This document shows positions 7,405 through 15,029 of a stretch of DNA of 28,912 nt, one piece after another; the stretch's first letter is position 1; the number at the start of each line of letters is the position of its first letter. A program made the translations under genes and the position numbers. This stretch comes from Akkermansiaceae bacterium UBA1506 (GTDB taxonomy: Bacteria > Verrucomicrobiota > Verrucomicrobiia > Verrucomicrobiales > DEV007). The DNA lies in assembly GCA_002323995.1 (NCBI GenBank), contig DCQY01000067.1, forward strand, positions 1 through 28,912, in the 5' to 3' direction. Under the pieces are notes generated by a model that saw only the letters and a list, made by a program, of their open reading frames with translations, ran no database searches and was not told the origin of the DNA.

Positions 7405-8415
7405 ATGCACCGTATCGCCACACTTGGACTCCATCACGACCATGTCTGGAGCAATCTCAAAGAGCTTCAGCAAACTGGTCGCGCCAAACTGGTCGCCGCC
7501 GCAGACACAGATCACGAACTGCAAAACCGATACCAATCGGAGTTTCCCGGTAAAACCTACCAATCCTACGAAAAGCTTCTCAGCGATGAAGAGCTAGACG
7601 CAGTTTACATTTTTGGCAGCAATAAGCTCAGTGAGGACCTCACGGTCATGGCCTGCGAACGCGGCCTCCATTGCCTCGTCGAGAAACCCATGGCTTCCAC
7701 TCTGGAGGGCGCGAATCGCATGTTTGCCGCTGCCGAGTCTGCCAAAGTTCGCCTCATGATCAACTGGCCATTCGCCTGGTGGCCTCAACTTCGCCACGGT
7801 ATCGCTATGGCTCAGGCCGGTAAAATTGGAAAACTCTGGCAGGTTAAATACCGAGCTGCTCATCAGGGACCAGTCGAACTGGGTTGCTCGCGACAGTTCT
7901 GTGAGTGGCTTTACGATGCTGAGCTGAACGGTGCCGGGGCCTATATGGACTATTGCTGTTATGGAGCCGTCCTCGCAGAATTACTCCTCGGCCGACCCGC
8001 TCATATTAGCGGCGCGAAGATAAGCACTGGCTTTAAGCCAGATCTCTCCCTAGAGGACAATGCCATTCTCGTTTTGACCTATCCTAATGCTCTTGCGACC
8101 ACGGAGGCGAGTTGGACCCAGATCGGTAAACTGACTTCCTACAGCACCACACTCTACGGTAGCGAAGGCACCCTTCTAATCGAGCCCAATCACGATGGTA
8201 AAATTCGACTCGCGACACAGGAGCAGCCTGACGGAATTGAGATCGAGGTGCCGGAACAACCCAGTTATTTCGGCAATGCGAGCCTCCATTTTCTCGCTGC
8301 TATCGAAGACCCCGACCTCGACATTTATCCTCTTTGCGACGCTGCGTATAGCCGAGGTGCCCAGTGGATTCTTGAAGAGGGAATCCGAGTCTTGAGCCAG
8401 TCGGCATCATGCTAG
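7405..8415 (+). CDS. Gfo/Idh/MocA family oxidoreductase with His-rich N-terminal loop
   Basis: The 336-residue protein begins with a Rossmann strand, but the dinucleotide loop reads GLHHDHVW (8-15) instead of GxGxxG. The EKP motif is present at 93-95, and the usual C-terminal domain follows with GAGAYMDYCCYGAVLAELLLG around 175-195. The His-rich loop occurs in a subset of this family, so the gene is probably functional, but NAD(P) binding may differ or a metal could be involved. It follows the first oxidoreductase by 31 bases, in operon-like order. The substrate is unknown. The last codons overlap by a few bases the end of a small possible minus-strand ORF. The start at ATG 7405 fits the family N-terminus. 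Confidence 0.88.
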   Translation: MHRIATLGLHHDHVWSNLKELQQTGRAKLVAAADTDHELQNRYQSEFPGKTYQSYEKLLSDEELDAVYIFGSNKLSEDLTVMACERGLHCLVEKPMASTLEGANRMFAAAESAKVRLMINWPFAWWPQLRHGIAMAQAGKIGKLWQVKYRAAHQGPVELGCSRQFCEWLYDAELNGAGAYMDYCCYGAVLAELLLGRPAHISGAKISTGFKPDLSLEDNAILVLTYPNALATTEASWTQIGKLTSYSTTLYGSEGTLLIEPNHDGKIRLATQEQPDGIEIEVPEQPSYFGNASLHFLAAIEDPDLDIYPLCDAAYSRGAQWILEEGIRVLSQSASC

Positions 8416-8606
8416 ACTGCCCAACTAAAATACATTTTCCTTTGATTTACCTGGCCTGAAATTTTTACCACATTCGCCAGTTGGTAGTCGCCATGTCTAC
8501 GAGCGAAAATGATCTCTTCCTCGATAAGAACTAACATCTTAGTCACCACCTTTGCGGGAAAAGATTTAAACTTCGTCTCGACGTCAGTAAAAAGTAATTC
8601 CGCCAA
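8412..8606 (-). CDS. Possible small protein (64 codons, TTG start), uncertain
   Basis: Within the 262-base gap between the oxidoreductase and clpX, the minus strand holds a 64-codon frame starting at TTG 8606, with a purine-rich AGGGAT about 5 bases upstream. The translation is plausible for a globular peptide (FPAKVVTKMLVLIEEEIIFARRHGDYQLANVV). It is downstream of clpX on the same strand by about 71 bases, so it could be read from the clpX transcript. Against it: non-ATG start, short length, overlap of its stop with the end of the convergent oxidoreductase, and no recognised family. The rest of the gap (8607-8677) shows only a short CCTCGGCGAGG palindrome at 8651-8661 that could be a weak hairpin after clpX. 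Confidence 0.35.
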   Translation of the reverse strand: MAELLFTDVETKFKSFPAKVVTKMLVLIEEEIIFARRHGDYQLANVVKISGQVNQRKMYFSWAV

Positions 8607-8677
8607 GTTTATCCCTGGCGACGCATCGCTTGCCTCTGTCTTTAGGAAACACCTCGGCGAGGAATTAAATTCGGCTA

Positions 8678-10015
8678 TTAGGCCGCCTCTTTCTCATCAT
8701 CGTCACCGTCATCGTCAGGTGATTCGACATCTTTCTCGGCCGAGTCTTCTACGATTACTTCGGCTTCGCAAGTGCCCTCAACTACTTCCCGATCCAGCGT
8801 TACCCTGGTGAAACCATCCTGACTGGGAGCATCAAACATCACATCAAGCATTAGCTTCTCGAAAATCGAACGTAGAGCACGAGCTCCGGTGCCACGCTCG
8901 ATAGCTTCTTCGGCCATTGCCTCAAGACCGTCATCGGTGATGTCGAGATTGACGCCATCCATAGCCAACAACTTGCTGTATTGCTTGACCATTGCATTCT
9001 TCGGTTCGGTAAGGACTCGAATGAGTTCATCGGTCTTGAGCGGACGAAGGGTTGAAACAACTGGGAGTCGTCCGACAAATTCCGGAATGAGCCCGAAACC
9101 GTGAAGGTCTTCCGGCGACACGTTGCGAAGTTGTGTTTCAATTTCGCTCTCACTGGCAACCTTGGTAACCTCATCGCCAAAACCCAAAACCTTCTTACCG
9201 AGGCGACGGCCCACAATTTCCTCAAGCCCGACAAAAGCACCTCCAACCACAAATAGAATCCGTTCAGTATTAACCTGAATATATTCTTGTTGCGGATGCT
9301 TCCGACCACCCTGCGGCGGCACGTTACAAACAGTACCCTCAAGCATTTTTAGAAGTGCCTGCTGGACACCTTCACCGGACACATCCCGCGTAATACTAAC
9401 ATTCTCGGTTTTTCGCCCGATCTTATCAATCTCGTCGATGTAAATGATGCCCATCTCAGCTCGCTTTACGTCGTAGTCAGCAGACTGCAAAAGCCGCAGG
9501 ATGATATTCTCGACATCTTCGCCAACATAGCCCGCCTCGGTCAGAGTCGTGGCATCAGCGATGCAAAAAGGAACATTAAGAACTTTGGCCAAAGTCTTGG
9601 CGAGAAGCGTCTTTCCTGAGCCCGTAGGTCCGATCAGGAGAATATTACTCTTCTCAATCTCGACATCTTCAAACTGAGAAAATTTGCCATGAGCACCTGC
9701 TTTGGCGGGTGCGGAAAACTGCTGAAGGCGCTTGTAGTGATTGTGAACCGCGACCGAAAGAACTTTCTTGGCGTGTTCCTGACCGACCACATACTCGTTA
9801 AGTCTGTCGAGCAACTCGGCAGGCTTCGGAACGGATAGATCATTAGACAGTTCCGCTTCTTCTGCTTCTTCGTGCAGTTCTTTATCGAGAATACCCTGGC
9901 AAACGTTGATGCAACCGTCGCAGATGTAGACCCCGGGTCCGGCGATCAATTTCTTAACTTCTGCGTGACTTTTACCGCAGAAAGAACACATCGTGAGGTT
10001 TGAAGCTCTTGCCAT
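8678..10015 (-). CDS. clpX: ATP-dependent Clp protease ATP-binding subunit ClpX
   Basis: The 445-residue protein has the N-terminal zinc-binding domain (C10, C13, C32, C35), Walker A GPTGSGKT (129-136), the GYVGED pore-1 loop (162-167), Walker B IYIDEID (191-197), the RDVSGEGVQQALLK segment and the GGRKHPQQE loop, all diagnostic for ClpX. ClpX is a hexameric unfoldase that recognises tagged substrates and feeds them to ClpP in the cytoplasm. Length is near the family norm (about 420), with an extra Asp/Glu-rich tail of roughly 25 residues. No clpP lies next to it: the next upstream genes are the HAD fusion and a metallophosphoesterase, so clpP would be elsewhere. The 105-base upstream gap should hold its promoter, but no clear one was found. 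The start has no good Shine-Dalgarno sequence. Confidence 0.98.
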   Translation of the reverse strand: MARASNLTMCSFCGKSHAEVKKLIAGPGVYICDGCINVCQGILDKELHEEAEEAELSNDLSVPKPAELLDRLNEYVVGQEHAKKVLSVAVHNHYKRLQQFSAPAKAGAHGKFSQFEDVEIEKSNILLIGPTGSGKTLLAKTLAKVLNVPFCIADATTLTEAGYVGEDVENIILRLLQSADYDVKRAEMGIIYIDEIDKIGRKTENVSITRDVSGEGVQQALLKMLEGTVCNVPPQGGRKHPQQEYIQVNTERILFVVGGAFVGLEEIVGRRLGKKVLGFGDEVTKVASESEIETQLRNVSPEDLHGFGLIPEFVGRLPVVSTLRPLKTDELIRVLTEPKNAMVKQYSKLLAMDGVNLDITDDGLEAMAEEAIERGTGARALRSIFEKLMLDVMFDAPSQDGFTRVTLDREVVEGTCEAEVIVEDSAEKDVESPDDDGDDDEKEAA

Positions 10016-10120
10016 GAAATAATTGAGGAGGGAGAGGTGGTGAGGCTTACGCTATCCTGAACGCAACGGTAACCTATCTATCAGCTATGTAAAAGCCAGT
10101 CAGAATTTAAATTTCCACAA

Positions 10121-11275
10121 TTACAGGATCCTCTCAAACAAACTTTTTAATTCGGTAATCCTCTCCAGCGAATGATCGGCCGGCACTCCGACCGGTTTAT
10201 CGCCTGCGATTCGAATGGTTCCAGCGAGACCGGCAGCGCGGCCCATTGCGATATCCCGATCAGCGTCTCCAACCATCCAGGATCGACGTGGATCGATATG
10301 AAAACTTTCAATCGCAGCTAAAATCATCTGCGGGTCCGGCTTTGGCTTATTCTGGCAGTCAAATTGGCCGGTATAAGCATAAATCCCGTCAAAGGCTGAA
10401 CCAGAAACCGCCAACTCTCTCTGCATGAAGCGGTGAATGTCCTCCAGATCCTCGGAGCCCATTAACCCCTTACCGACTCCTTTCTGGCTGGTGACCAAAA
10501 TGACCAACCAGTCTCTATCTTTGAGCCAACGAATTGCTTCAGCGATCCCCTCGTTGAGATGAAAGTCTTCGAATCGCAGCACGTAGCCTTGGCCGGGTGA
10601 TTGATTGACAACACCGTCACGGTCGAAAAAAACGCAGCGCCTTTTATTCACTTCGATAGAAGCAGTTTCCCATTCTGTCGCAGCGCTGACACGGTTACGC
10701 TCAGAAAGCTGGCACACACGCAATCCTCTCTCTGCAGCAGTTTCAAAACTTCGCGAAACCGTCTCAACATCGCTCCATGGAACCTCTCTAAAAAGAAATT
10801 CATGTGGCTGTGTCAGGCCTATTAGATAGAATCCCCCGCTAGCGGCGGGGCCGAAAACCACGTCGTCTTTGTGTCCAAGATTCGACCAGACACTATCCCA
10901 GACTTTCAAATCCAGATCTATACAACTGGTTCCAATGACCGCTAACTTTGCCGCTGGCTCCGAATCAAAAAGAGCCATCACGGCAGTTCGGAGAAGCTGG
11001 CTAGTATCACCATCTGACCGCGAATACCAACGCGTTTCCCCTTGAAAAGCATGCAGCAAGGGGCGGAGCCATTCACGAATTCCTACTGCCGTCTCCGAAA
11101 GATCGTAAGCTACTGCAATAATGTCAGGGTTAGCCGATTTAACCTGTTCTATTACGCGGGAGATGATTGATCGGTATGTTTGAGCAGCCAATTCGTCGCC
11201 AATACTTTCGGCGAGCCGGGTCTTTACCCTTCCCGGCTCAGGATATTGCAAGTGGACGATAATCACTCGTTTCAT
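10121..11275 (-). CDS. Fusion: DUF2064/TIGR04282-type glycosyltransferase plus HAD-III phosphatase
   Basis: The 384-residue protein has two domains. Residues 1-205 match the GT-A-like DUF2064 (TIGR04282) family: YPEPGRVKTRL at 11-21, then GTSCIDLD (115-122) and GPAASGGFYLIGL (142-154). Residues 210-384 are a HAD subfamily III phosphatase like GmhB or histidinol-phosphatase: FFDRDG (216-221), TSQKG (262-266), KPKPDP (310-315) and VGDADRD (335-341). GmhB's Cys/His zinc loop is not present: only C307 remains before KPKPDP. Its ATG overlaps the stop of the upstream metallophosphoesterase by 4 bases, so the two form one unit. The combination suggests transfer and dephosphorylation of a sugar phosphate or nucleotide-linked product, but the substrate is unknown. 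No frameshift or internal stop is seen at the junction, so the fusion is real in this sequence. Confidence 0.85.
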   Translation of the reverse strand: MKRVIIVHLQYPEPGRVKTRLAESIGDELAAQTYRSIISRVIEQVKSANPDIIAVAYDLSETAVGIREWLRPLLHAFQGETRWYSRSDGDTSQLLRTAVMALFDSEPAAKLAVIGTSCIDLDLKVWDSVWSNLGHKDDVVFGPAASGGFYLIGLTQPHEFLFREVPWSDVETVSRSFETAAERGLRVCQLSERNRVSAATEWETASIEVNKRRCVFFDRDGVVNQSPGQGYVLRFEDFHLNEGIAEAIRWLKDRDWLVILVTSQKGVGKGLMGSEDLEDIHRFMQRELAVSGSAFDGIYAYTGQFDCQNKPKPDPQMILAAIESFHIDPRRSWMVGDADRDIAMGRAAGLAGTIRIAGDKPVGVPADHSLERITELKSLFERIL

Positions 11276-12087
11276 GAGGATTCATCGAAAGGAATTGAAT
11301 ATGACTTCACCCAAGCAGCCTCGGGAGTAAGAGTCACGTGATTGAATGGAATCGGACCGCCCGAAATAAAATCACAGAAGTCACCCTCCGGCCAGGCGGT
11401 GAACTCACACGCGGGACTCGACACACCGGAATTCAGAACGCCGTCTCGAAATAAAGTCATTCCCCGATGCAGGTGACCGGTAAAGATCCCTTTGAGTTGG
11501 TCGCCAGCCTTATCCTTCAACATCTCGAGAACCTCTTCACGATTGGCGATTAGAAGATGCTCATCAATCCACTTAGACCCAGTTTCCAACATCGGATAGT
11601 GAGAAAAGACAGCCACGGGCTTCTCACCCGAAATTTGATCCGCCAAAGCCTCAATCTGCTCCAAAGGGACGACCCCGTAGGCCCCCTCACTCGATGGAAC
11701 TCTGCTGTCAATCACCAACAAATCATACTCCTCGGCAGACGGATGGGTGATACGATAGCACAGCCGATCCGTAGACTCCGCTATCAGGGACTGGTGTTCG
11801 GGAAAAGTTAACGCCTTCCGCATCATTGGAACCTCATCATGATTCCCCGCTGAATAGTAAATCGGCAGTTCCAGACCTGATAGAACCTCTTCGGCCAAGG
11901 CATAGGCGTCTGGGTCGGGATCATTAACGACGTCTCCGGTATGAACAACCAGATCAGGCTTGAAGGGAAGAATGTTTATTTGCTCAACCAGAGCGCAAGC
12001 GCGCCTCCACGAGTTAGCGCCGCGAATATCGAGCGAGTGATCAGGCCCAATGTGGGTGTCGCTGATATGGATAATTTCCAGAGGCAT
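11272..12087 (-). CDS. Calcineurin-like metallophosphoesterase (Icc/CpdA type)
   Basis: The 271-residue protein shows the full metal-ligand series: SDTHIG with D10 and H12, GD at 51-52, GNHD at 81-84, H163 in FSHYP, and GHLH at 204-207. This is the two-metal phosphoesterase fold of 3',5'-cyclic-AMP phosphodiesterase (CpdA/Icc) and related UDP-sugar or nucleotide pyrophosphatases. No signal peptide is seen, so it should be cytoplasmic. It is first in a two-gene unit, and its stop overlaps the start of the glycosyltransferase-HAD fusion by 4 bases. That context favours a nucleotide-sugar or sugar-phosphate substrate over cAMP signalling, by inference only. The 212-base upstream gap to the divergent osmC-like gene should hold both promoters, but no clear boxes were found. 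Confidence 0.88.
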   Translation of the reverse strand: MPLEIIHISDTHIGPDHSLDIRGANSWRRACALVEQINILPFKPDLVVHTGDVVNDPDPDAYALAEEVLSGLELPIYYSAGNHDEVPMMRKALTFPEHQSLIAESTDRLCYRITHPSAEEYDLLVIDSRVPSSEGAYGVVPLEQIEALADQISGEKPVAVFSHYPMLETGSKWIDEHLLIANREEVLEMLKDKAGDQLKGIFTGHLHRGMTLFRDGVLNSGVSSPACEFTAWPEGDFCDFISGGPIPFNHVTLTPEAAWVKSYSIPFDESS

Positions 12088-12299
12088 TCAAGTTTCGGTG
12101 TTTCTGAGGCCCTTTCAAACAGTCATCGCCGGAAAATATTCGAAACAGGCTGCTTGTTACTCGCACCGGAAGCGGTTCCCGCGTTCGGCGTAGACTAACG
12201 TACAGGCTTAGTCCCGCCAGCGGAAAAATTGACCCATCAAGGCAAGTAGAGATCGATATTTTCTTTTGATTCTCATGGTTTATCCAACGACTAGTTCCC

Positions 12300-12746
12300 A
12301 TGAGTGAACATAAAACCACCCTCATCTGGAACCGCGGAGATAACGCATTCAGCTATAAGGAATATCCGCGTACTCACCAGTGGACCTTTCCTCGCAGTGG
12401 GCAGAGCCTGAAGGCAGCGGCAGCTCCTGAATTTCTAGGTGGCCCCGATTGTGTCGATCCGGAAGAGGCCTTTACCGCAGCGTTGACCAGCTGCCACATG
12501 CTCACCTTTCTCGCCATCGCCTGCATGAGCGGCTATGTCATTGAAAGATACGAGGACAATTCCGTAGGCCATCTCGAGAAAGCCGATGATGGCAAGCCTT
12601 GGCTAGCCAAGGTGGCAATGAATCCGAAAATCGTCTTCTCTGGGGACAAACAGCCGTCACCAGAAGATATCGATAACCTCCACCACAAGGCCCACGCCGA
12701 GTGCTTTCTTGCCCGCTCTGTAAAAACAAAAGTGACCTGGAGTTAA
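12300..12746 (+). CDS. OsmC family peroxiredoxin-like protein
   Basis: The 148-residue protein has the two family cysteines: C65 in ALTSCHMLTFL and C135 in HAECFLARSV, with the conserved PEEAFTAALTSC lead-in. OsmC/Ohr proteins reduce organic hydroperoxides through this Cys pair, usually as cytoplasmic dimers. Length is typical. It stands alone: divergent from the metallophosphoesterase and 161 bases from the regulator downstream on the same strand. Whether it is OsmC proper, Ohr or the broader YhfA-like group cannot be settled by eye. The longer loop between the cysteines (FSGDKQPSPEDIDNLHHKAH) is as expected. The start at ATG 12300 fits. Confidence 0.9.
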   Translation: MSEHKTTLIWNRGDNAFSYKEYPRTHQWTFPRSGQSLKAAAAPEFLGGPDCVDPEEAFTAALTSCHMLTFLAIACMSGYVIERYEDNSVGHLEKADDGKPWLAKVAMNPKIVFSGDKQPSPEDIDNLHHKAHAECFLARSVKTKVTWS

Positions 12747-12853
12747 GCGAATGGCGCCAAATAGGATTGAGTAGAGCAGTTGACCTCACCGAATTTGTGC
12801 GCAAACCGTCGAAATTCCTAGTCGGAGGGATTTTTTTTGCGAAAAATCAGGCG

Positions 12854-12879
12854 ACAAATGGCGTTCTTTAGTCATTTGT
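12854..12879. promoter_or_regulatory. Inverted repeat ACAAATG-N12-CATTTGT upstream of the XylR-like regulator
   Basis: ACAAATG (12854-12860) and CATTTGT (12873-12879) are perfect 7-base inverted arms 29 bases before the regulator's ATG. Many regulators of this type bind near their own genes, so autoregulation is possible. The site is unproven. Confidence 0.4.
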
Positions 12880-12907
12880 TAAACTTTAAGGCAATTTTGC
12901 GCAGAAG

Positions 12908-14065
12908 ATGAAACGACGTCAGCCTCTGGAAATCGCTCTTGCCATTAATGTGGGGGTGACTCACCTCGAGCGGGTGGTGCGGGGAATTCGCGACTATGCG
13001 AATCGTCATACTGATTGGCGTTTCCTGATCAACCCGGAAACTCATTATCTTTCCCCGACCGCCCTAGAGGGCTGGCATGGTGACGGAGCCATTGCGCTGG
13101 CCAACAACCCTGAGGAAATCCGGGTTTTAAAATCTCTCAACTGCCCGGTAGTCAATCTTTCAGGTGCCTCCCCTGATTCTAATTTCCCACGCGTTCGCCC
13201 CGACTACGATCGCATTGGTCGTATGGCAGCATGGCACCTTCTGGATCGCGGTTACAGGCGATTCGGATTCTATGGCATCACTAACGTCTGGTATTCTGAA
13301 GGATACGAAGCCGGCTTTCGCCAAGAGCTCTCAGCTCGAGGCCTCGATTGTTCAGTTCTAAATGTCGCAGCCGCTCTCGGCTCAAACACCCGTTGGGACA
13401 TCGGCCAAGGTGAATTGGAGTTGTGGCTGGGCACGATTAACCCCCCTTTTGCTGTGATGGCTGCTCATGACCCCCGCGCTGCCATGGTGATCCGTGCGTG
13501 TGAGCGAGTCGGACTTCGAGTCCCCGAAGATGTTGCCGTTATCGGAGTCAACAACGACACCGTCGCCTGTGAATCCTGTCACCCGCCTCTCAGCAGCATT
13601 GAAAGGAACGATTACGAAATCGGCGAAGAAGCAGCCCGATTGCTGGATCGCCTGATCCAACGGAAAGAAGTTGCGACCGAAGAGAAAATTATCGCCCCGG
13701 GAGCAGTTCAGGATCGCCAATCAACCGATAGTCTCGCCGTTGATCATCCGGACCTGCTCAAGGCGATTGAATATAGTCGCGAACACTTCCGTGAACCGAT
13801 TGGAGTGGCCGACATTGTCGAAGCCAATCCTCGCTCCCGCCGATGGCTGGAAGATGCCTTTGTCGATAATCTGGGATGCACCCCGCGCAATTTCCTCTTT
13901 CGCCTTCGCATTCGCGAGGCACAGAAGATTTTGACTGAAATGCCTGACACGCCGCCAGGTGAGGTTGCCCTTCGGTGCGGCTATAGCGGAACGAGGCAGC
14001 TTAACGCTCACTTCCGGTCGGAGTTGGGAATGACGGCTAGAGAATTTACCAAAGCGGAGCTCTAA
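12908..14065 (+). CDS. XylR-type transcriptional regulator (sugar-binding-like domain plus AraC HTH)
   Basis: The 385-residue protein joins a periplasmic-binding-protein-like effector domain (about residues 1-275, with LacI-type wording such as RIGRMAAWHLLDRGYRRFGFYG and VPEDVAVIGVNNDTVACESCHPPLSSI) to a C-terminal AraC-family double helix-turn-helix (about 280-385, with GCTPRNFLFRLRIREAQKIL and VALRCGYSGTRQLNAHFRSELGMTAREF). This is the arrangement of E. coli XylR and of many sugar-sensing regulators in Verrucomicrobia. It probably binds a monosaccharide and activates or represses a catabolic gene set. No obvious target operon is adjacent on its strand: the following gap is 377 bases and then a DUF5069 gene. 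The oxidoreductase pair and the DUF6807 gene in the window are candidate targets. The inverted repeat just upstream may be its own operator. Confidence 0.9.
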   Translation: MKRRQPLEIALAINVGVTHLERVVRGIRDYANRHTDWRFLINPETHYLSPTALEGWHGDGAIALANNPEEIRVLKSLNCPVVNLSGASPDSNFPRVRPDYDRIGRMAAWHLLDRGYRRFGFYGITNVWYSEGYEAGFRQELSARGLDCSVLNVAAALGSNTRWDIGQGELELWLGTINPPFAVMAAHDPRAAMVIRACERVGLRVPEDVAVIGVNNDTVACESCHPPLSSIERNDYEIGEEAARLLDRLIQRKEVATEEKIIAPGAVQDRQSTDSLAVDHPDLLKAIEYSREHFREPIGVADIVEANPRSRRWLEDAFVDNLGCTPRNFLFRLRIREAQKILTEMPDTPPGEVALRCGYSGTRQLNAHFRSELGMTAREFTKAEL

Positions 14066-14241
14066 TTAGGTAACCACTCTCACCCAATGACCTGTGGTCG
14101 GGTTCCAAACAGGCAAACGGAGGCGCTTTCAATTCTTTTAGCTTCTTATCGGCAAACGGTAACGGTTCCCCCCTCCCCGGAGATGGATCATAGCGCCTCA
14201 AAAAAGGTGATTGATGGACACCTGGCTCCACGTAGCCACGA

Positions 14242-14275
14242 TGTAGAGGCCGATAAAAGAGACGTCAGTGAAGTG
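14242..14275. repeat. Shared intergenic motif copy 1: TGTAGAGGCCGA then GTGAAGTG
   Basis: TGTAGAGGCCGA (14242-14253) is followed after 14 bases by GTGAAGTG (14268-14275). The same two blocks in the same order occur at 16290-16333. Could be a remnant of a dispersed element, a regulatory site or coincidence. Confidence 0.4.
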
Positions 14276-14284
14276 ACTTAAACA

Positions 14285-14305
14285 AGTTTAGAAAACCCCT
14301 AAACT
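14285..14305. promoter_or_regulatory. Inverted repeat AGTTTAG-AAAACCC-CTAAACT
   Basis: Perfect 7-base arms with a 7-base loop. No T-run follows, so it is not a standard terminator. It may be an operator ahead of the DUF5069 gene at 14443, or an RNA hairpin. Confidence 0.35.
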
Positions 14306-14442
14306 CATCGAGTCCCGCTTACCGTTCTAACACGAAATCAAAGGCTGAATTTTATTGCAGTGAGGTTCCATCAATCCTAAAGTTTCCCGCGCATCCTGAA
14401 CAAAATTCCACTCAAAAAACCTACCAAAACCTCTAAAATAAA

Positions 14443-14883
14443 ATGAGTAACATCGTCCCCTTGATTAGTTCCGGCACAACCGGTCCACTTGGCGTCCTTC
14501 ATCTCCCCCGCCTTTGGCTCAAAGCTTCACTCGGCGCCGCCGGTAAACTGCACTCTGACTACCCTGCCTGCGGCGCGGGTTATGATCAGATGGTTCTTGA
14601 CGGACTTGGCATCGACAAGGGCGCCTTCGAAGCATTTATCGCTGAAAGCAAACCATCCTACATCGAACTCGAAGCATGGGTCCTTGAGCAGAAAGGTGGT
14701 TCTCTCGACCAGGAAGCCGTTGACCGGCTTAACGCCGAAATCACCGGCTACATTCACGACGACGATACCCGCACTGAAATCCTCGGCGCAGCCGGTCGCA
14801 ATGACGATGGCACCATTAAGGATGCCGTTAACCTAAACAACCTTGACGACTGGGCGATCTTTCACGGCCAGGAACTGAAGTGA
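14443..14883 (+). CDS. DUF5069 domain protein, function unknown
   Basis: The 146-residue protein contains the LPRLWLKASLGAAGKL block near residues 22-37 and the 'YDQMVLDGLGIDKGAFEAFI' style segment that I associate with DUF5069, a family common in Verrucomicrobia and Planctomycetes. No signal peptide or membrane segment is visible, and no catalytic motif can be named. It is followed by a strong intrinsic terminator at 14909-14950, so it is probably transcribed alone from a promoter in the long upstream gap. It is not co-transcribed with fabV. Family assignment is from memory of wording and is moderately secure. Function is unknown. Confidence 0.7.
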   Translation: MSNIVPLISSGTTGPLGVLHLPRLWLKASLGAAGKLHSDYPACGAGYDQMVLDGLGIDKGAFEAFIAESKPSYIELEAWVLEQKGGSLDQEAVDRLNAEITGYIHDDDTRTEILGAAGRNDDGTIKDAVNLNNLDDWAIFHGQELK

Positions 14884-14908
14884 TCGGCTCCGAGATTAGT
14901 TTGATTTC

Positions 14909-14950
14909 AAAAAGCCCGACCTTGCCGGAAAGCGTGGTCGGGCTTTTTTT
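14909..14950 (+). terminator. Rho-independent terminator after the DUF5069 gene
   Basis: GCCCGACC (14914-14921) and GGTCGGGC (14936-14943) form a perfect 8-bp GC-rich stem with a 14-base loop, flanked by an A-run before and seven Ts after. It lies 26 bases past the stop codon. The symmetric A and T runs mean it could also work from the other strand. Confidence 0.93.
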
Positions 14951-15029
14951 CTGCCAACGCCTACCAACAAAAGCGGTTGTGTTCCGTTCGTGACACTGGT
15001 ATCGCTCTCAAAATAAGTCCACGCTCGCT

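Larger units (their letters stand above)
14066..14442. other. 377-base gap with no convincing gene; several short repeats
   Basis: No convincing coding frame was found: the short plus-strand frame at 14087-14281 shows no recognisable family. The gap holds a 9-base direct repeat GGCAAACGG (14112-14120 and 14151-14159), an ACGGTAACGGTT run just after it (from 14156), a TGTAGAGGCCGA copy shared with the fabV downstream gap, and a 7-base inverted repeat at 14285-14305. It probably contains the promoter of the DUF5069 gene and possibly a regulator binding region. A small RNA cannot be excluded. Confidence 0.5.

Noticed and set aside
6657..7421. 254-codon minus-strand open frame
   Set aside because: Antisense shadow of the first oxidoreductase, whose Gfo/Idh motifs run through the same bases.
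8678..10015. Expected clpP next to clpX
   Set aside because: The adjacent genes are a glycosyltransferase-HAD fusion and a metallophosphoesterase. Separation of clpX from clpP is not remarkable enough to report.
14087..14281. 64-codon plus-strand frame in the long gap
   Set aside because: No recognisable family, low-complexity composition and no plausible ribosome binding site.
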